From the NCBI GenBank assembly GCA_034769895.1, contig CM068367.1:87401899-87465898 (forward strand): a stretch of DNA of 64,000 nucleotides, in the 5' to 3' direction. A model generated the notes under the pieces. That model searched no databases and was not told where the DNA came from. It was given only the letters and a program-made list of their open reading frames with translations. The DNA comes from Magicicada septendecula. Taxonomy: Eukaryota; Arthropoda; Insecta; Hemiptera; Cicadidae. Made by a program: the position numbers and the translations under genes. Positions 12,131 through 24,050 of this stretch are shown in pieces; the first letter of the stretch is position 1, and the number at the start of each line of letters is the position of its first letter.

Positions 12131-13601
12131 AAGCCACTTTATTGATTGTAATCCTAAATCACTTTTCATCCTATTTTTAAAATCGCTTCAAACAGTTTTT
12201 TCTTCAGTTAACCACAAAAACAATTCCACTTCATTCCAACTTATATTTATTGAATATTATGTTTATTTTTGTTATTTTTTGTTTTTTTTTCACGAACGTG
12301 TGATAGCGGAATGTAAACTGTATGTATATTCTACTGTATGTTGACTTCCGCCATGTGGGATGACTCTTGCTAAGCGCTTTGGATCGCTTTAGCTTGTTAT
12401 TAGATTCGACTTAAAGTCATTCCCCCTACGGTGGTCTACCTACTCGCTCCTACTAATGAGCTAAATCGCTCCAAAGAGATAATATGGTTGCTGGACTAGT
12501 CAAAAGCAACAAGCTGAATTTACATTTATTACTTATTACATCGTTCCTTTGCATATCTTCGTATGTCTTATATTCACTTTATCTTAGCACCTTATAAACG
12601 ATTTACATTATCTTAAAATAGTTTTGTATAAAATTATAATTCGAACCTAATGCTTACACGCGTTTTCTTTAATTTTTAATTTCGAATTATAGTCGTTGAA
12701 TTTGTTAAGTGAAAAATACGATTATATATTCAGTCACAAATTAATGAACCCGAAGAAAATTCTGAGACGCAATATGACGCAGAGAATTGTCACTCTACCG
12801 ACGAGAAAACGTAACCCTTTTCCTATTTCAAAGTCAAATAAATAGTTTTAAGACAGACCTTACTTCAGTCAAGTTTTATTTCTGGAAATGAGTTCCACTT
12901 GGATTTGATTAATTCTGGATTTAATTAAAGTGAATCTGTTGCAGCCGTTTCAAGTGGCTTCGTAAGTAGGAGCCAAGTTAAAGGCCGACTGTTCTGAAGT
13001 ACAGTACGCTGATTCACTGCCCTCTGAATAACTGGCTTTTATACACACAGAATAATACGTTCTACTTCTTTTCTTTTTTTATTCATTTATACAATCTGAA
13101 GCGTATATGTCACAGGCTAGTTTTCTACATCTGTCGAGACTAACTTCTATTCTAGTGCCCGTCTGCTTTTTATCTTCCTAGCCCTCTACTCCGTCATTGA
13201 ACATTATCTTCGTTCCTCCATGATCTTCTTGTTGGCCTCCCTCTTTTTTCCTTTACTGCGGAATACAATCCATACTCGAATAGGGCATCTGTCTTCTGAT
13301 AGCTATACGAAGTGTCCATGCTTCTATAACATCAATAATATAAAAAAGAAAGAAATTCTTTATCTATTACGACACCCTTATCTATTTAATCTTGCCTTAC
13401 TTTATTACCGCATCTTCTTCAATAGTTCGTCTATACATTTACATTTACGCTGTTTTTATATATTACTTTTATTAAATATATAGTTAACAAATATTATAAA
13501 TAAATTACATATAATTCTGAGCCATACGTTTCCATATATTGTGTAATTTACTTTATTACTAAAACTAAGATAGATTTCAACTGGAATTTTCCTAATTTTA
13601 A
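12129..13601. other. No gene seen
   Basis: AT-rich DNA without a supported coding region. A somewhat GC-richer segment at about 12345-12480 has no recognisable family. Confidence 0.5.
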
Positions 13602-13957
13602 CATGATAATGTTTTTAGGCTGGGGGTCATTCCACAAAATGCGTGATGCAAAATGTGTAACGTCATCGAAAAATGTAACGGTCCAGGTGATGTTAACACT
13701 ATATTTTTTTCACACTTTCGATTCCCCACAGTCTATAAATCTTCGGTTTCTGTCGTTTTTAACACGATAATGTTTGTTATATAGTAAATATATTTGTTAT
13801 AAGTAAATATTTGTTATATAGTTATATAGAAAACATGATAATGTTTTCCACAAAATGCGTGATGCAAACTGTGTAACGTCATCGAAAAATGTAGTTTATG
13901 TGTGAGTCTGCAGTTTATGCACATTATACGTTTCAAAAGCCTAAAAACATTATCATG
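13602..13957. mobile_element. Candidate MITE with 20-bp perfect terminal inverted repeats
   Basis: CATGATAATGTTTTTAGGCT at 13602-13621 is exactly inverted at 13938-13957, enclosing 356 bp. Inside, a block of about 45 bp (TTCCACAAAATGCGTGATGC onward) occurs twice in direct orientation (about 13632 and 13848). The ACATGATAATGTTTT motif itself recurs, in CACGATAATG or CATGATAATG form, around 13760, 13833 and 13992. There is no coding capacity. I could not assign a superfamily or see a clear target duplication. Confidence 0.55.
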
Positions 13958-14039
13958 CTTCGATGTTTCGGTTTCGTCGAAATTCTTTTAACATGATAAT
14001 TTCTCGGTCCTGAGCATTTGTTTTCATCTGATAATCTTC

Positions 14040-14730
14040 CTTTTCATCTACAGCTCCTTCCTTTTTTGACGTTATCAAACATTTCAACCTTTTTCCTTCG
14101 ACGTCCATTCGTTCCTTCTACCTTTCCCTCTACGATCCTTAGCTGCAAATAGTTTCTACGCACTATATGCCCCGACCAAAACCTTTTTCTCTTTCTTATT
14201 ACTTTCAGCAGTATCTTTCCTCTCCTGTTCTAGTCAATACTTCATCGTTTCGCACTCTATCAGCCCATTTCACTTAATGTCCACTCTTCGCCACAGCCAC
14301 ATTTCGAAGTTCTATAGTAAACTTTCTTATTTCTTTTTGATGGTGTATGTTTAACTATCATATAAAACCACAGTACCAAATAAAACAAATCTCTTTCTAA
14401 TATCAATGGGAATCCTAATTGCTGTCTATAATGCTTTTGCCTTTTCCAAAGCTCTCTTACGCGCATATATCGTATTTCTGATTTCCTATGTACTTCTGCC
14501 ACTGCGTGTCACTGTACTTCCAAAAATACTTAAATATAATTTGACTTGATCTACAGTTTTCATTACAAGAATAAATTACTAAAACTTTCATTGTTGCCCA
14601 TTCTCATCACTTTACTTTTTCCTACATTTATCGTCAGTCCAAACACTTTCCTCACACTTACAAAATTCTCCACCACAAATTGTAGCTTTTTTCCTGATTC
14701 CGCTAATACTGCTTGATCACCGCGTATTTA
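14040..14730 (-). mobile_element. Decayed LINE reverse transcriptase fragment
   Basis: On the minus strand 14597-14717 is open and encodes DQAVLAES followed by LQFVVENFVSVRKVFGLTIN and VGKSKVMRMG. This is the stretch that follows the catalytic YADD box of LINE reverse transcriptases, with the conserved K(S/T)KVM block. Downstream (14260-14502) an open frame contains a plausible thumb region (YMRVRELWKRQKHYRQQL) but is too decayed to align by eye. The catalytic YADD itself is not recognisable, so the copy is inactive. Confidence 0.55.
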
Positions 14731-14989
14731 ATGGGCTTTCTTTTTCTCCTACAACTAAAATTCCTCTTCCTTTTTTACGGCCTTTACTATCAGCGTTTCG
14801 GAGTAGATATACAATTTATTTATAAACATGTAGTTTAGTAGCTTCCCCATCTTCCTACTCCATAACACGCCATATGTCTCTTATACAATCACATAAAAAA
14901 TATAGTACCAGGTCTTGAAGACAACGTAAAACTTTCGACAAAAATAATTAAAATTGTTTTTAAATTTACGTTCAGTGTCAGAATAACTG

Positions 14990-15260
14990 ATACAAAGCCA
15001 CCAAATCCTAACTCAGAAAGAGAAAGATGAGGGCGATCTCCTGCGCCCCGAAACAGAGGCCTTTCGGCTAAGGTATGGTAACCCTGACAGAAGAGTCTCT
15101 GGTCCTCCTGGTTGAGAATTCTGCAACAGGCCAGTAAAACTTCATGATACTTGTAGTAACCAAAGCAGCCTCGCAGTAAGGATTGAGACGTGGGTCGTCC
15201 GAGGATGAGATGGGTGCCAGAACAGATTTATATAACCTAATACTTGAAGAGACGAAGAAG
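14990..15260. repeat. GC-richer segment of repeat-like character
   Basis: About 250 bp is clearly GC-richer than its surroundings and ends in GAAGAAGAAGAAG. It contains no long frame. It may be the end of a LINE or SINE, but I recognise no motif. Confidence 0.25.
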
Positions 15261-16589
15261 AAGATTCGTTAAATTTAAGAACGTTTTATATCTTTCGGTC
15301 AATAATTTAATTCCCTGTCGTTGGTGTCCATATTCTTAATAACAACAGGACTGACATTTTTATTACACACGTTTTTAAACAAAATTAACAAAGTGTGTTA
15401 CACGTGTTAATTAAATTTACATCCAAACGATATAATCGCAAAGAATTTAGGTCTATCGCTTGCTTGGCGCGGCAATGCGAGAGCATGACGTAGTAAATAA
15501 TTATTCCTCGTAAGAGTATTGTAAAGTTTGCCAAAATTTTGACGATCACGATTAAAACAGACGGCTGAGCGGAAGGAGAAGGGGAAAAGATTCCGTGGCG
15601 TCAGTGGGAAACAAATAACCGGAAGTGTGTTCCGTGCACATTGAGGTCATGGGGACGTTTCCTCGTACAGTTAATATTCTCCTCATACGAGCGTACGCAT
15701 GTTAATTCTTCCCTTTGTCTAAGAACACGTGTTTCAGCGAACGTTTCTTTTATAACGCGATAAATTATATTCGGTCCAGTTACCACTTTTAAACGCTAAT
15801 ATGTAAGCGTAATTTTAATTTGACACTGTTGTTATAATTATCACAATGTTTCTTAACTAACGTCTTGCCATATTTCCTTTAACTGTATGTTGTATAACAT
15901 AATAATGTTAACACATGTTATGCTATTAACCTATGTTAAGAATTTGACATATATACCCCTAATTCGAATAAATGGAATTGTTCTTGTTATTCTTGCTCTT
16001 ATGGAATAAAATCTATTTTAATATGTGATCAAACATCCGTGAAACGGCCTTCTCCCCACCAGTTCAAACATAAGCAAAATTGATTATCAACACAATCGTA
16101 CATTGGCCAATAAGAAAGTCATCATTATCAACCACAAACTGATGAGTAAAAGTCAAGACTTACTCAGTATTCATGAAATACGCTTCAAAAACTAAAGTTT
16201 GTGTTACCTAAGGGATTTCTGAGATACTGTGACTGATTTTAACTCTTATGCTTCCACGTTTTTGACTTTCTTCAGGTCTTAGGACTGAGTGAAGGTCATA
16301 AAACGGAATTCAACATGGAAATAACAACACATACTAGCAAAAACGTCCACGAATTGTCGTGTATGTGTAAAATAAGTACGCGCGCGTCTGTGTGCGAGCA
16401 AATTCTTTTTGAGGTTTTGGGTCGTCCTTTTTAGATTTTCAAAATTTAAACCTACCTAGTTTAAATAAAAAAAGAACTTTTACGACTTCCTCCTTGCACT
16501 TGGACGTTTTCCTTCGACCTCACCTTTCATTGTAAGCAGCAAGGAGGTCAAGGGATATTGGGAAGGTAATAGCTTCCCTTCAGGCATTC
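15261..16589. other. No gene seen
   Basis: AT-rich DNA with only short frames and no recognised repeat. Confidence 0.5.
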
Positions 16590-17150
16590 ATCATCGTCAG
16601 TGGCGTTACAACCCTGGACGGATCCTGACGATCTCTGTTCGATGCAGACATCCTCCAATTGCGGATTCCTGCCCTTTCTGCGACCCCGCTGTATTCCATT
16701 TCGCCACCTCAATTTTGCTCTTCCCACTTTCCTTTTGCCATCTGGGTCATAAAGGAAGAGGCGCTATACAGGGTCTTGGACTTCCATTCTGACAACATGA
16801 TCTCTGTCGATTAAAACCTTCCTATCTTCATCTTTTTGATAATGGTCATTTCGTGCAGCAGGTTATATACATTTTCATTAGTTCTTTTTCTCCAGACACC
16901 TGCCTCCTTCACTGGCCCATATAGTCGTCTCAGTATTTTCCTCTCAAATTTTGTCAGTGATTCTGTTCAGAACCCATGTCTCCGATGCATACAGTAGTAC
17001 TTGGACAACCTGTGTCTTGTATAGTAGGCTCTTCGATGTTCTTGACAACAAGTTGTACTAACATACCCTTCTGTACGCTGAAGTAAGCCCTGTTAGCAAG
17101 AACAAGCCATCTTTGGATTTCCTGCTCTTTTTCTTCTTCCAGACACTGGT
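16590..17150 (-). mobile_element. LINE fragment interrupted by the Bel-Pao insertion
   Basis: The minus strand encodes pieces of a LINE reverse transcriptase C-terminus: EIQRWLVLANRAYFSVQKG near 17100-17060, then TQVVQVLLYASETWVL near 17010-16965. The rest, toward 16590, is broken by stops. The likely continuation on the far side of the LTR element is at 23964-24050. Losing 17151-23958 plus one CTGGT copy would rejoin the two parts. Confidence 0.6.
17146..17150. repeat. Target site duplication of Bel-Pao element (left)
   Basis: CTGGT here and at 23959-23963 directly flank the two LTRs. A 5-bp duplication is normal for Bel-Pao integrase. Confidence 0.9.
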
Positions 17151-17672
17151 TGGCTGATCCCGGCCCAAGTGGGCCGAAACAGTTTAAGAAAGGTAACGTC
17201 CCGCAAGTGCGGACCGGAAGAGTTTATTTGTTCAGCCCGAGCGGGCGAAAATTATGTATCTTGCATTAAATATTTGTCTGCTGGTCTTCCATTATGATTG
17301 AAGATGTTGTGTAGGATGTATTAAATTACATTAAGAAATAAGAGAAGTGGACTGTATACGAATAGTTTTAATAATTTGAATGATCACATTACAGCTGTAA
17401 TAAATTGAAAGAAGGCTGGCTAATGCTGCATATTGAATTAATAATTAATAAATTTAGTTAAGAATGAAGTTGTGGCGTTAGTTGGCCATGATAGAAAATA
17501 GTAAGGCCTAAGGCCTACATCTAATGTCGACACTAACTTGACGGAAAGGTCCGGCGAACCGAACGCCGAGATTACTGAATGTGCACTGATCAAAGTACGA
17601 TTACGCGAACGTTGATGAGATATAAATCAGATTAGCCAACCTAGTAAAATAAAATCATCGCGCTACCGTCCA
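17151..17672 (-). repeat. Bel-Pao 3' LTR
   Basis: 522 bp with TG...CA ends (TGGCTGATCC...ACCGTCCA on the plus strand). It is nearly identical to 23437-23958. The two differences I see are near 17250 (A against T) and near 17478 (T against C). Confidence 0.95.
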
Positions 17673-18750
17673 TAAGCTGCCCGTCAAAAATCAAAAAGAT
17701 TTTTTAATACATTCCTTAACAAATTATAATACATTTACAATTCAATTTGAAATAGTGGAGTTTTAATAATTAGAATCAGCTTCAAGGCTGAGTTGAACCT
17801 TGAGTTGAGATTAGATAACGTCAATCGGCCGCTAATTTGAGATAAGCATGCAGATAGGCGACTGTAGGCCAAGGTTTGGCAAACAGCTGTTTCATGTACC
17901 ACTAAGTCTGGTTAACCAATATTACTGACACAAGTGCGCAGTACGTAACATTACAAAACATGAACGAAAAATACATAATATGCAAGTCATAGAGTTAGCT
18001 TAATGCTAGCTAAGGTCCGTAGACCTGTACAGAAGTTCATTACATGAATAAAATTGTTGTTGAACATGTTACAGTTGCATGTTTCATTGTATATTCAGGA
18101 GGGCGACATGTATCGACCTAAATACGCTATTCCTGAAGTTTCAGGAATTTACAATGTATGCCAACGTGTGAGCAAGCTAGATGCTGAATGTAGCCCAGAT
18201 ATGACGTGTATGTCATAATTTAAATAAAGAATTGTGCATGCTTACTTACAAAAATGAATAAAATATAAGTACAATATAAATAAATTAGACAAGGCAGTTA
18301 CACACGGTAGACGCTTACAATAGTTTACATCGACACAATTTATGTGAATACAACAATAATAATTTGCATAATTACAAGATAAATAATTGTAATGTCAGCC
18401 AACAATACAATGCTGAAATTACAGAAACAATTTAACAATTTAAGACATTCACAAAATAGTACATATTTATCAGCAACAATATAAAGAAATGAATGCATGG
18501 TTACTTGACAGCAAACATGCGAATATTATGTAATAACATTAATAAATAAGACCACCCAAAGACATGCAGTACACCCCATGAGATCAATGAAAGTGTGACA
18601 TAGTATGCCACAAAAATTAACATACAATACAAATATTAAGATATCACCAGAACTGTGATACTCAGAAGCGTGCCATGACGCAAAATTGACAAAAATATTG
18701 TGACAATCCATCACAATCATGTTGACCAAATGGTCGTAATAAATAATAAG
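17673..18750 (-). other. Non-coding 3' region of Bel-Pao element
   Basis: About 1.08 kb separates the integrase stop from the 3' LTR. In an intact element this should code for the rest of the integrase core and its C-terminal domain. A minus-strand frame at 18526-18729 has a faint likeness to the region of the second catalytic Asp, but not enough to call. The expected coding sequence is therefore replaced or degraded. Confidence 0.5.
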
Positions 18751-19300
18751 TCAATGGCGGAATAAAGCCGCATTGTGCTGTAACCATAGTGTCACATCTC
18801 GTCTCGCGCTGGCAATAAGGTCGGACACCAATTCCAGGTGAATAGCACTAGTTGCTAAGCAAACAAACAGAGACACGTACGCCTTAGTAAGAGTTCTAGA
18901 CTTCTGCCCGCCATGACGAATCATGAAGGGACCACCATAATCAACCGCGCAAAACGGCCTTGAAGGAGTGACTCTAGGGGATGGCAAGATGCCAAGCCTC
19001 TGAACCTGCTGTGTGGCGCTAAACCTGATGCACTTGAGACACTTACGAATAATGGAACGGATGACTAGCCGGGCATTAACAATCCACCAACGTTGACGCA
19101 GTGAATGATGCACGAGCTGCGCACCAGCATGAAGCAAACGAATGTGTTCGCGTTCGATGATAAGGCGTGTGACATGCGCCGATGGGGGTAGTACGATAGG
19201 ATGTTTCGAGTCGTAAGATAACTGGGAATGCTGCAATCGTCCGCCCACGCGTATCACTCCAGTGTCGTCCAGAAACGGGTCGAGAGAGCCTAACTTGCTT
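18751..19300 (-). pseudogene. Bel-Pao integrase, truncated
   Basis: The frame encodes the N-terminal zinc-binding domain of integrase: VGGRLQHSQLSYDSKHPIVL, HAGAQLVHHSLRQRWWI, and the CLKC pair. It continues into the first catalytic Asp region (FCAVDYGGPF) and TSAIHLELVSDL. It stops about 20 residues later, without the second Asp or the Glu, so it could not catalyse integration. A single-base frame break near 19300 separates it from reverse transcriptase/RNase H upstream. Mobility of this copy would need integrase supplied by another element. Confidence 0.85.
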
Positions 19301-21704
19301 CTGATGGAAACAGAAGATCCGTTCCGAAGACAACTATTTCGCCTGGGAAGTGGGTCGATTGAGATTGCCTTATAAATAAATTAAGAGACTGATGAATTTC
19401 CGCAGGGGTCAGATCGCCCGAAAGCCTGTCCGCAGATGAGTGCCTAATATTTCTGATGAAACGAAAACAGTAAGCGTATACACGTGTCAGCCGGTGTAAC
19501 GAGGAAAAGTCCAACGATAAGTCAACAGCCAGGGTAGACATTAGCGAACGGTTATGTGTAGTTTTCTCTTCCGCGATGACTTCCGAAGATGATGGAGTGG
19601 CCGGTAGGAAAGATGGGAAAGGATTAGACTCTGACGATTGAGACAGACAGCCAGGACCGTGCCACCAAAGCGAGCAATCGCGCAAAACGTCCGGGAGACA
19701 CCCCCTAGAAATAATATCAGCAGGATTGCGTCGCGAATCAATGTGATGCCAGGTACAAGTTTGCGTGCGACGCTGAATTTCAGCAACCCTATTAGCGACG
19801 TATGTTTTCCAACGCGAAGACTGCGCATGAATCCAGTAAAGAGCCACCATAGAATCGGAATACAAATGTACATCCTCAATGAATGAATGAAGAGCAGGAA
19901 TAATTTTAGACACAAGTCGCGATAATAACAAACAAGCGCAGAGCTCGATACGAGGTAATGACACTTGGCGCAAGGGAGCCACGCGAGATTTTGAACACAA
20001 AAGACGACAGGAAGCAGTAGCATCTTGATAAATGACTCGGACATACACACAACAGCCGAACCCTCTCTCGGAAGCATCCGAAAAACCATGCAACTGAACT
20101 GTAACCGCCTGATGGTTGCAACGAATAGATCGCGGGACCACTATTTTACCAATCAGACTTAATTTGTTACACAAAGAATGCCAATCCGACAGTGACTGAC
20201 CGGAAAGCGGTTCATCCCAACTAAGCTTACAAAGCCAGAGTCGCTGCATGAAGTGCTTATACAAAAAGACAACTGGTCCGATTAAACCCAGTGGATCATA
20301 TATTCCGGCGATTATTGAAAGAATTTGCCTCTTGGATATGCTATGAAGAACCGGAGATAGGTTGACATCAAACAAAAATGAATCAGCAGTGTTGTTCCAA
20401 AGAATGCCCAGGGTACGCACATTGTCCTGTTTATTTAGGGGTCGTGAAAGGTTGTGATGACTTGCGACCGCTGTGGGTTCATTTGATGCCCATTTGTGCA
20501 ACGTGAAACCATATTGAGCAAGTAACGCACCTAGGTCGGATTTCAGATTAGTCAGATCGGGGATAGTGTCAGAACCGGTAAGTAAATCGTCTACATAAAA
20601 ATCGTTAGTGATGGCTAAAGCCGCTTGGGGAAAGGAAGTTTGATTGTCTCTAGCAATTTGTAAAAGGCACCGTGTGGCCAAAAAGGAGGCGCTAGCCGTG
20701 CCGTAAGTTACTGTTCGCAGCGCGAAATGCTTAAGTGGTTCGAGGGGAGAGTCACGCCACAAAATACGCTGATAGTGACAGTCCTCTTCAGCAACGCGAA
20801 TCTGACGATACATTTTTTCGATGTCAGCAATCAGGACATACCTATGTGTGCGAAACCGCAACAGAATAGAGAAGAGATCTTGCTGAACATTGGGGCCTAC
20901 CAATAATAGGTCATTTAACGAAAGGCCATTTGTAGTCTTGGAGGAACCATCAAAGACAACGCGCAATTTTGTGGTCAAGCTAGAATGTTTAAACACGGCA
21001 TGGTGAGGCAAGTAATAAATATTTGACGATCCTAAATTGATAGCGCCATGATCAATGGGTGTCATGTCCCCAAGCTTCATGTATTCCCCGATAAAGTCTG
21101 CGTAGTCGCGAGCGAGCTTGGGATCGCGCCTGAATCGACGCTCCAAGTTTAAAAACCTTGATTCGGCACTTGTGTAGGATCCCCCTAAGTGAGGATTATC
21201 AGACTTGAATGGGAGCGACACTATAAATCTACCCTCGTGGTTGCGCTGAGTGTAGCGCATAAAATGCTCTTCGCAAGCCGACTCGCCATTAGGGGTATCG
21301 CCGGGGATCGTTTCTGCCTCCCAAAATCTCTCAAGAGATTGCAGGATTTGGCTGTCATTGTTCCTTGCCAAGAACGAAACAGCAGGACCCTGGGTGTGGC
21401 AGTGCTTGGGCAGATTGCCGGTCAAAATGTAACCCAGTTTTGTCTCCTGAATGATAGGGAAGTTGGGTCCGCGTGTGTACTTATTAGCTAATATTAAATC
21501 TAGATAAAATTGAGCTCCCAATAGTATGTCGATCTGTGAAGATATATTAAAATCTGGGTCGGCGAGAAAAATTTTATTTGTAATGTGGAACCGGTTGATG
21601 TCAAACGATATTGAAGGCAGATTATGAGTTAAGTTAGATAAGACGGCAAATTTGGCCTCGAAACTATGTCTCTTGATAGCGAGACATAATACGCATAGAA
21701 ACAA
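19290..21704 (-). pseudogene. Bel-Pao reverse transcriptase and RNase H
   Basis: An 800-residue open frame. It begins with the end of the protease region and the Bel-Pao linker (SQIDILLGAQFYLDLI, LGYILTGNLPKH), then reverse transcriptase with KLRVVFDGSSKT, VLIADIEKMYRQIRV and the catalytic YVDDLLTGSD. RNase H follows (LHGFSDASERGFGCCVYVRV, IELCACLLLSRLV, LYSDSMVALYWIHA, NPADIISRGC), and the frame runs into the start of integrase. All expected catalytic Asp residues of the reverse transcriptase palm are present. The frame opens with a non-ATG codon and overlaps the gag/protease frame at 21664-21704, so expression as one polyprotein is blocked by a frame change. It is the best-preserved segment of the element. 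Confidence 0.92.
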
Positions 21705-22926
21705 TGTCAGTAGCGCAACACGCTGTGTTGCTTATTCCTGTAATCGGAATATTAGATCGGGTTAGTTTGAGGTGCAATCTTTTCGCAAATGATTTCGTAC
21801 AAAAATTGATCTGAGACCCGGCGTCAAGAAGTGCGCGCGCCTTATGCCTATTGCCAGCCTGATCAATGACATATACAACTGCAGTGGATAAAAGTACATT
21901 GTTTTTACACTGTAATTTAAATGAGCAGTAGTTACTGCTGGCAGCTGCTGATTTCGGCACGTAATTAGCGTGCAGCAAGGTGTGGTGACCCTTTGAACAA
22001 ATTTTACAAACCTGTTTACTTTTACAATTTGTTATCAAATGACCTGCTCTAAGGCAGTTAATACAACATTTATGGTTTGCCACCAATTGCCCCCGCTCAG
22101 CGGCACTTAATATGCGAAAATTATTACACATGTAAAGCGGGTGATCAGATTTACAGCACACACATGAATAATGCCTTGCCGTAGCATGATAACTCTTAAA
22201 GGTACTGCTGCCAGCAGTATTTCTTAGACTACATTTCTCAAACTTATTGTTTGGTTTTACACTAGGTTTATTGAATTGCTGTCCGGGTTCAATTGGCATA
22301 GTATTTTCTAAAAGCTGTCGGCGCAAATTCAAAAAATGAGTAAAGTCTTGAAAACTAGGCAAGTTGTCAGGGTCTATAGACTCCTTCCAACGTTTTAAAG
22401 TGATAGGGTCAAGTTTAGTGGAAAGCAATTGTATAGTAATAAACTCAAATAGGTTTACAGACAGCTTCATTGCCGCCAGCGAATTAACAGAAGACGTTAT
22501 AGTATTCGTAAACTCAGCCAAGCTTTGGACTGAGTCCTTTATTGTGGACTTAACCTGAAGTAGGTTCTGTACATAATATTTTGCTAATATAAATGGATTA
22601 TTGTACCTATCGGACAGCAAGTTCAACGCTATTACATAATTCTCTTGACAAATTGGTAATGATTTAATTAAGTCTAATGGTTCACACTTCACCGATGAAT
22701 GCAAGTAATGCAGTTTCTGTACTGGTGTTAAATCTGATCTTGAATGCACCAGATCATTAAAAATTGAATAGAAATGTTGCCACTCAAGTATGTTGCCTGA
22801 GAAGCAGGGCAAACTTATCGGTTTTAAATGCACAGGCGTCGATAGTACAGGAGGCACAGTCTGAGTATTAACAGTGTCAAGAAGTTGTAAAATGTTTGCC
22901 TCAGTTGAGTATATCATTTTCCTCAA
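21664..22926 (-). pseudogene. Bel-Pao gag (DUF1759-like), zinc knuckles and protease
   Basis: The 420-residue frame starts in the capsid-like DUF1759 region (LPCFSGNILEWQHFYSIFND, LHYLHSSVKCEPLDLIKSLP). About residues 250-320 hold a cluster of zinc-knuckle cysteines (CCKSDHPLYMC, CCINCLRAGHLITNC, CKICSKGHHTLLH) typical of Bel-Pao gag. An aspartic protease signature follows as ALLDAGSQINF, where most retroviral-type proteases have D-T/S-G; the Ala is unusual. A TAG ends the frame at 21664 just where the pol frame takes over. Confidence 0.9.
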
Positions 22927-23158
22927 CCTCGACTCGGTCTGCCTGAGCAGTGCTCACGTCCTTACTTATAAGCTCTATCTCAGACTGTACTTCGTCGTAC
23001 TTCGAGGCTAAGCTCTTAAGACTTTCTAATCTCACAGTCAAAAAATGTTTTGTGGTTAAATTAATGTCAAATGAATTTACCGCGGATTGTATCCGCACTA
23101 TCGCGGACTTTAATCCGCCTCTCTTTCTGGTCAGCACCTTGAGGCCTTCCTCAGACAT
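22901..23158 (-). pseudogene. Bel-Pao gag N-terminus
   Basis: The first in-frame ATG is at 23158, after a stop a little further upstream. It starts a basic, then acidic helical segment (LTRKRGGLKSAIVRIQSAV; LESLKSLASKYDEVQSEIEL) like the N-terminal part of Bel-Pao gag proteins. The frame is lost at an AAAA run near 22913, where the downstream gag frame (22926) takes over after a one-base shift. The 278-bp leader between this ATG and the 5' LTR is non-coding. Confidence 0.8.
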
Positions 23159-23436
23159 TCTCTTACGCACCTTATTACTGTTGCTGGTGGTACCTGGTCA
23201 GCGACGTCCCGCAGCGTCGGCTCCTTGATAATGATGGTGAACAGCTGGCAAGATGACCACCTTGAGGCACTGCAGCCGGCAGGAACTTGCTATCACGTTG
23301 CCTGAAGACGACGAGCGAAATGGCGACGCAAATCACGCCACGGTCGCATTAGCTGACGTGCTAACCCGCCCGTGATGGCCAGAAAAAGATACAAAAGACA
23401 TTAAGTGGAAATCCAGGTCCGGAGTGACCAAAAATA

Positions 23437-23958
23437 TGGCTGATCCCGGCCCAAGTGGGCCGAAACAGTTTAAGAAAGGTAACGTCCCGCAAGTGCGGAC
23501 CGGAAGAGTTTATTTGTTCAGCCCGAGCGGGCGAATATTATGTATCTTGCATTAAATATTTGTCTGCTGGTCTTCCATTATGATTGAAGATGTTGTGTAG
23601 GATGTATTAAATTACATTAAGAAATAAGAGAAGTGGACTGTATACGAATAGTTTTAATAATTTGAATGATCACATTACAGCTGTAATAAATTGAAAGAAG
23701 GCTGGCTAATGCTGCATATTGAATTAATAATTAATAAATTTAGTTAAGAATGAAGTTGTGGCGCTAGTTGGCCATGATAGAAAATAGTAAGGCCTAAGGC
23801 CTACATCTAATGTCGACACTAACTTGACGGAAAGGTCCGGCGAACCGAACGCCGAGATTACTGAATGTGCACTGATCAAAGTACGATTACGCGAACGTTG
23901 ATGAGATATAAATCAGATTAGCCAACCTAGTAAAATAAAATCATCGCGCTACCGTCCA
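23437..23958 (-). repeat. Bel-Pao 5' LTR
   Basis: The second 522-bp LTR copy, which would hold the element's promoter on the minus strand. It is followed outside by the right CTGGT duplication (23959-23963). Confidence 0.95.
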
Positions 23959-23963
23959 CTGGT

Positions 23964-24050
23964 CCTCACAATCTTCCTCTCGGTTGAATGAAGTAGACAC
24001 CGAGTCCTGAAGTCAGGGTCATCGAGTTGTCCAATCTGAGTTTGACATGA
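23964..24050 (-). mobile_element. Probable continuation of the split LINE fragment
   Basis: This flank would join 17150 if the LTR element were removed. The minus strand has an open stretch running toward the junction, but I cannot assign it to a specific reverse transcriptase block. Confidence 0.35.

Larger units (their letters stand above)
17151..23958 (-). mobile_element. Bel-Pao LTR retrotransposon, structurally complete but defective
   Basis: A 6.8-kb element lies on the minus strand between two 522-bp LTRs and a CTGGT duplication. Its order is 5' LTR (23437-23958), leader, gag, protease, reverse transcriptase/RNase H, integrase, about 1 kb of non-coding DNA, and 3' LTR (17151-17672). 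The sequence just inside the 5' LTR (23416-23430) reads GGTCCGGAGTGACCA on the plus strand. It resembles a tRNA 3' end and is a candidate primer-binding site, though I could not name the tRNA. No strong polypurine tract is visible beside the 3' LTR. The LTRs differ at two positions, so insertion is recent, yet the coding region has three frame breaks and integrase stops before its second catalytic Asp. Confidence 0.93.

Noticed and set aside
11594..12145. Several Phe/Ser/Leu-rich open frames of 73-172 residues
   Set aside because: They arise from the polypyrimidine tract and the adjacent (AT)n run.
19541..20121. Minus- and plus-strand frames of 71-182 residues
   Set aside because: Shadows of the Bel-Pao reverse transcriptase/RNase H frame.
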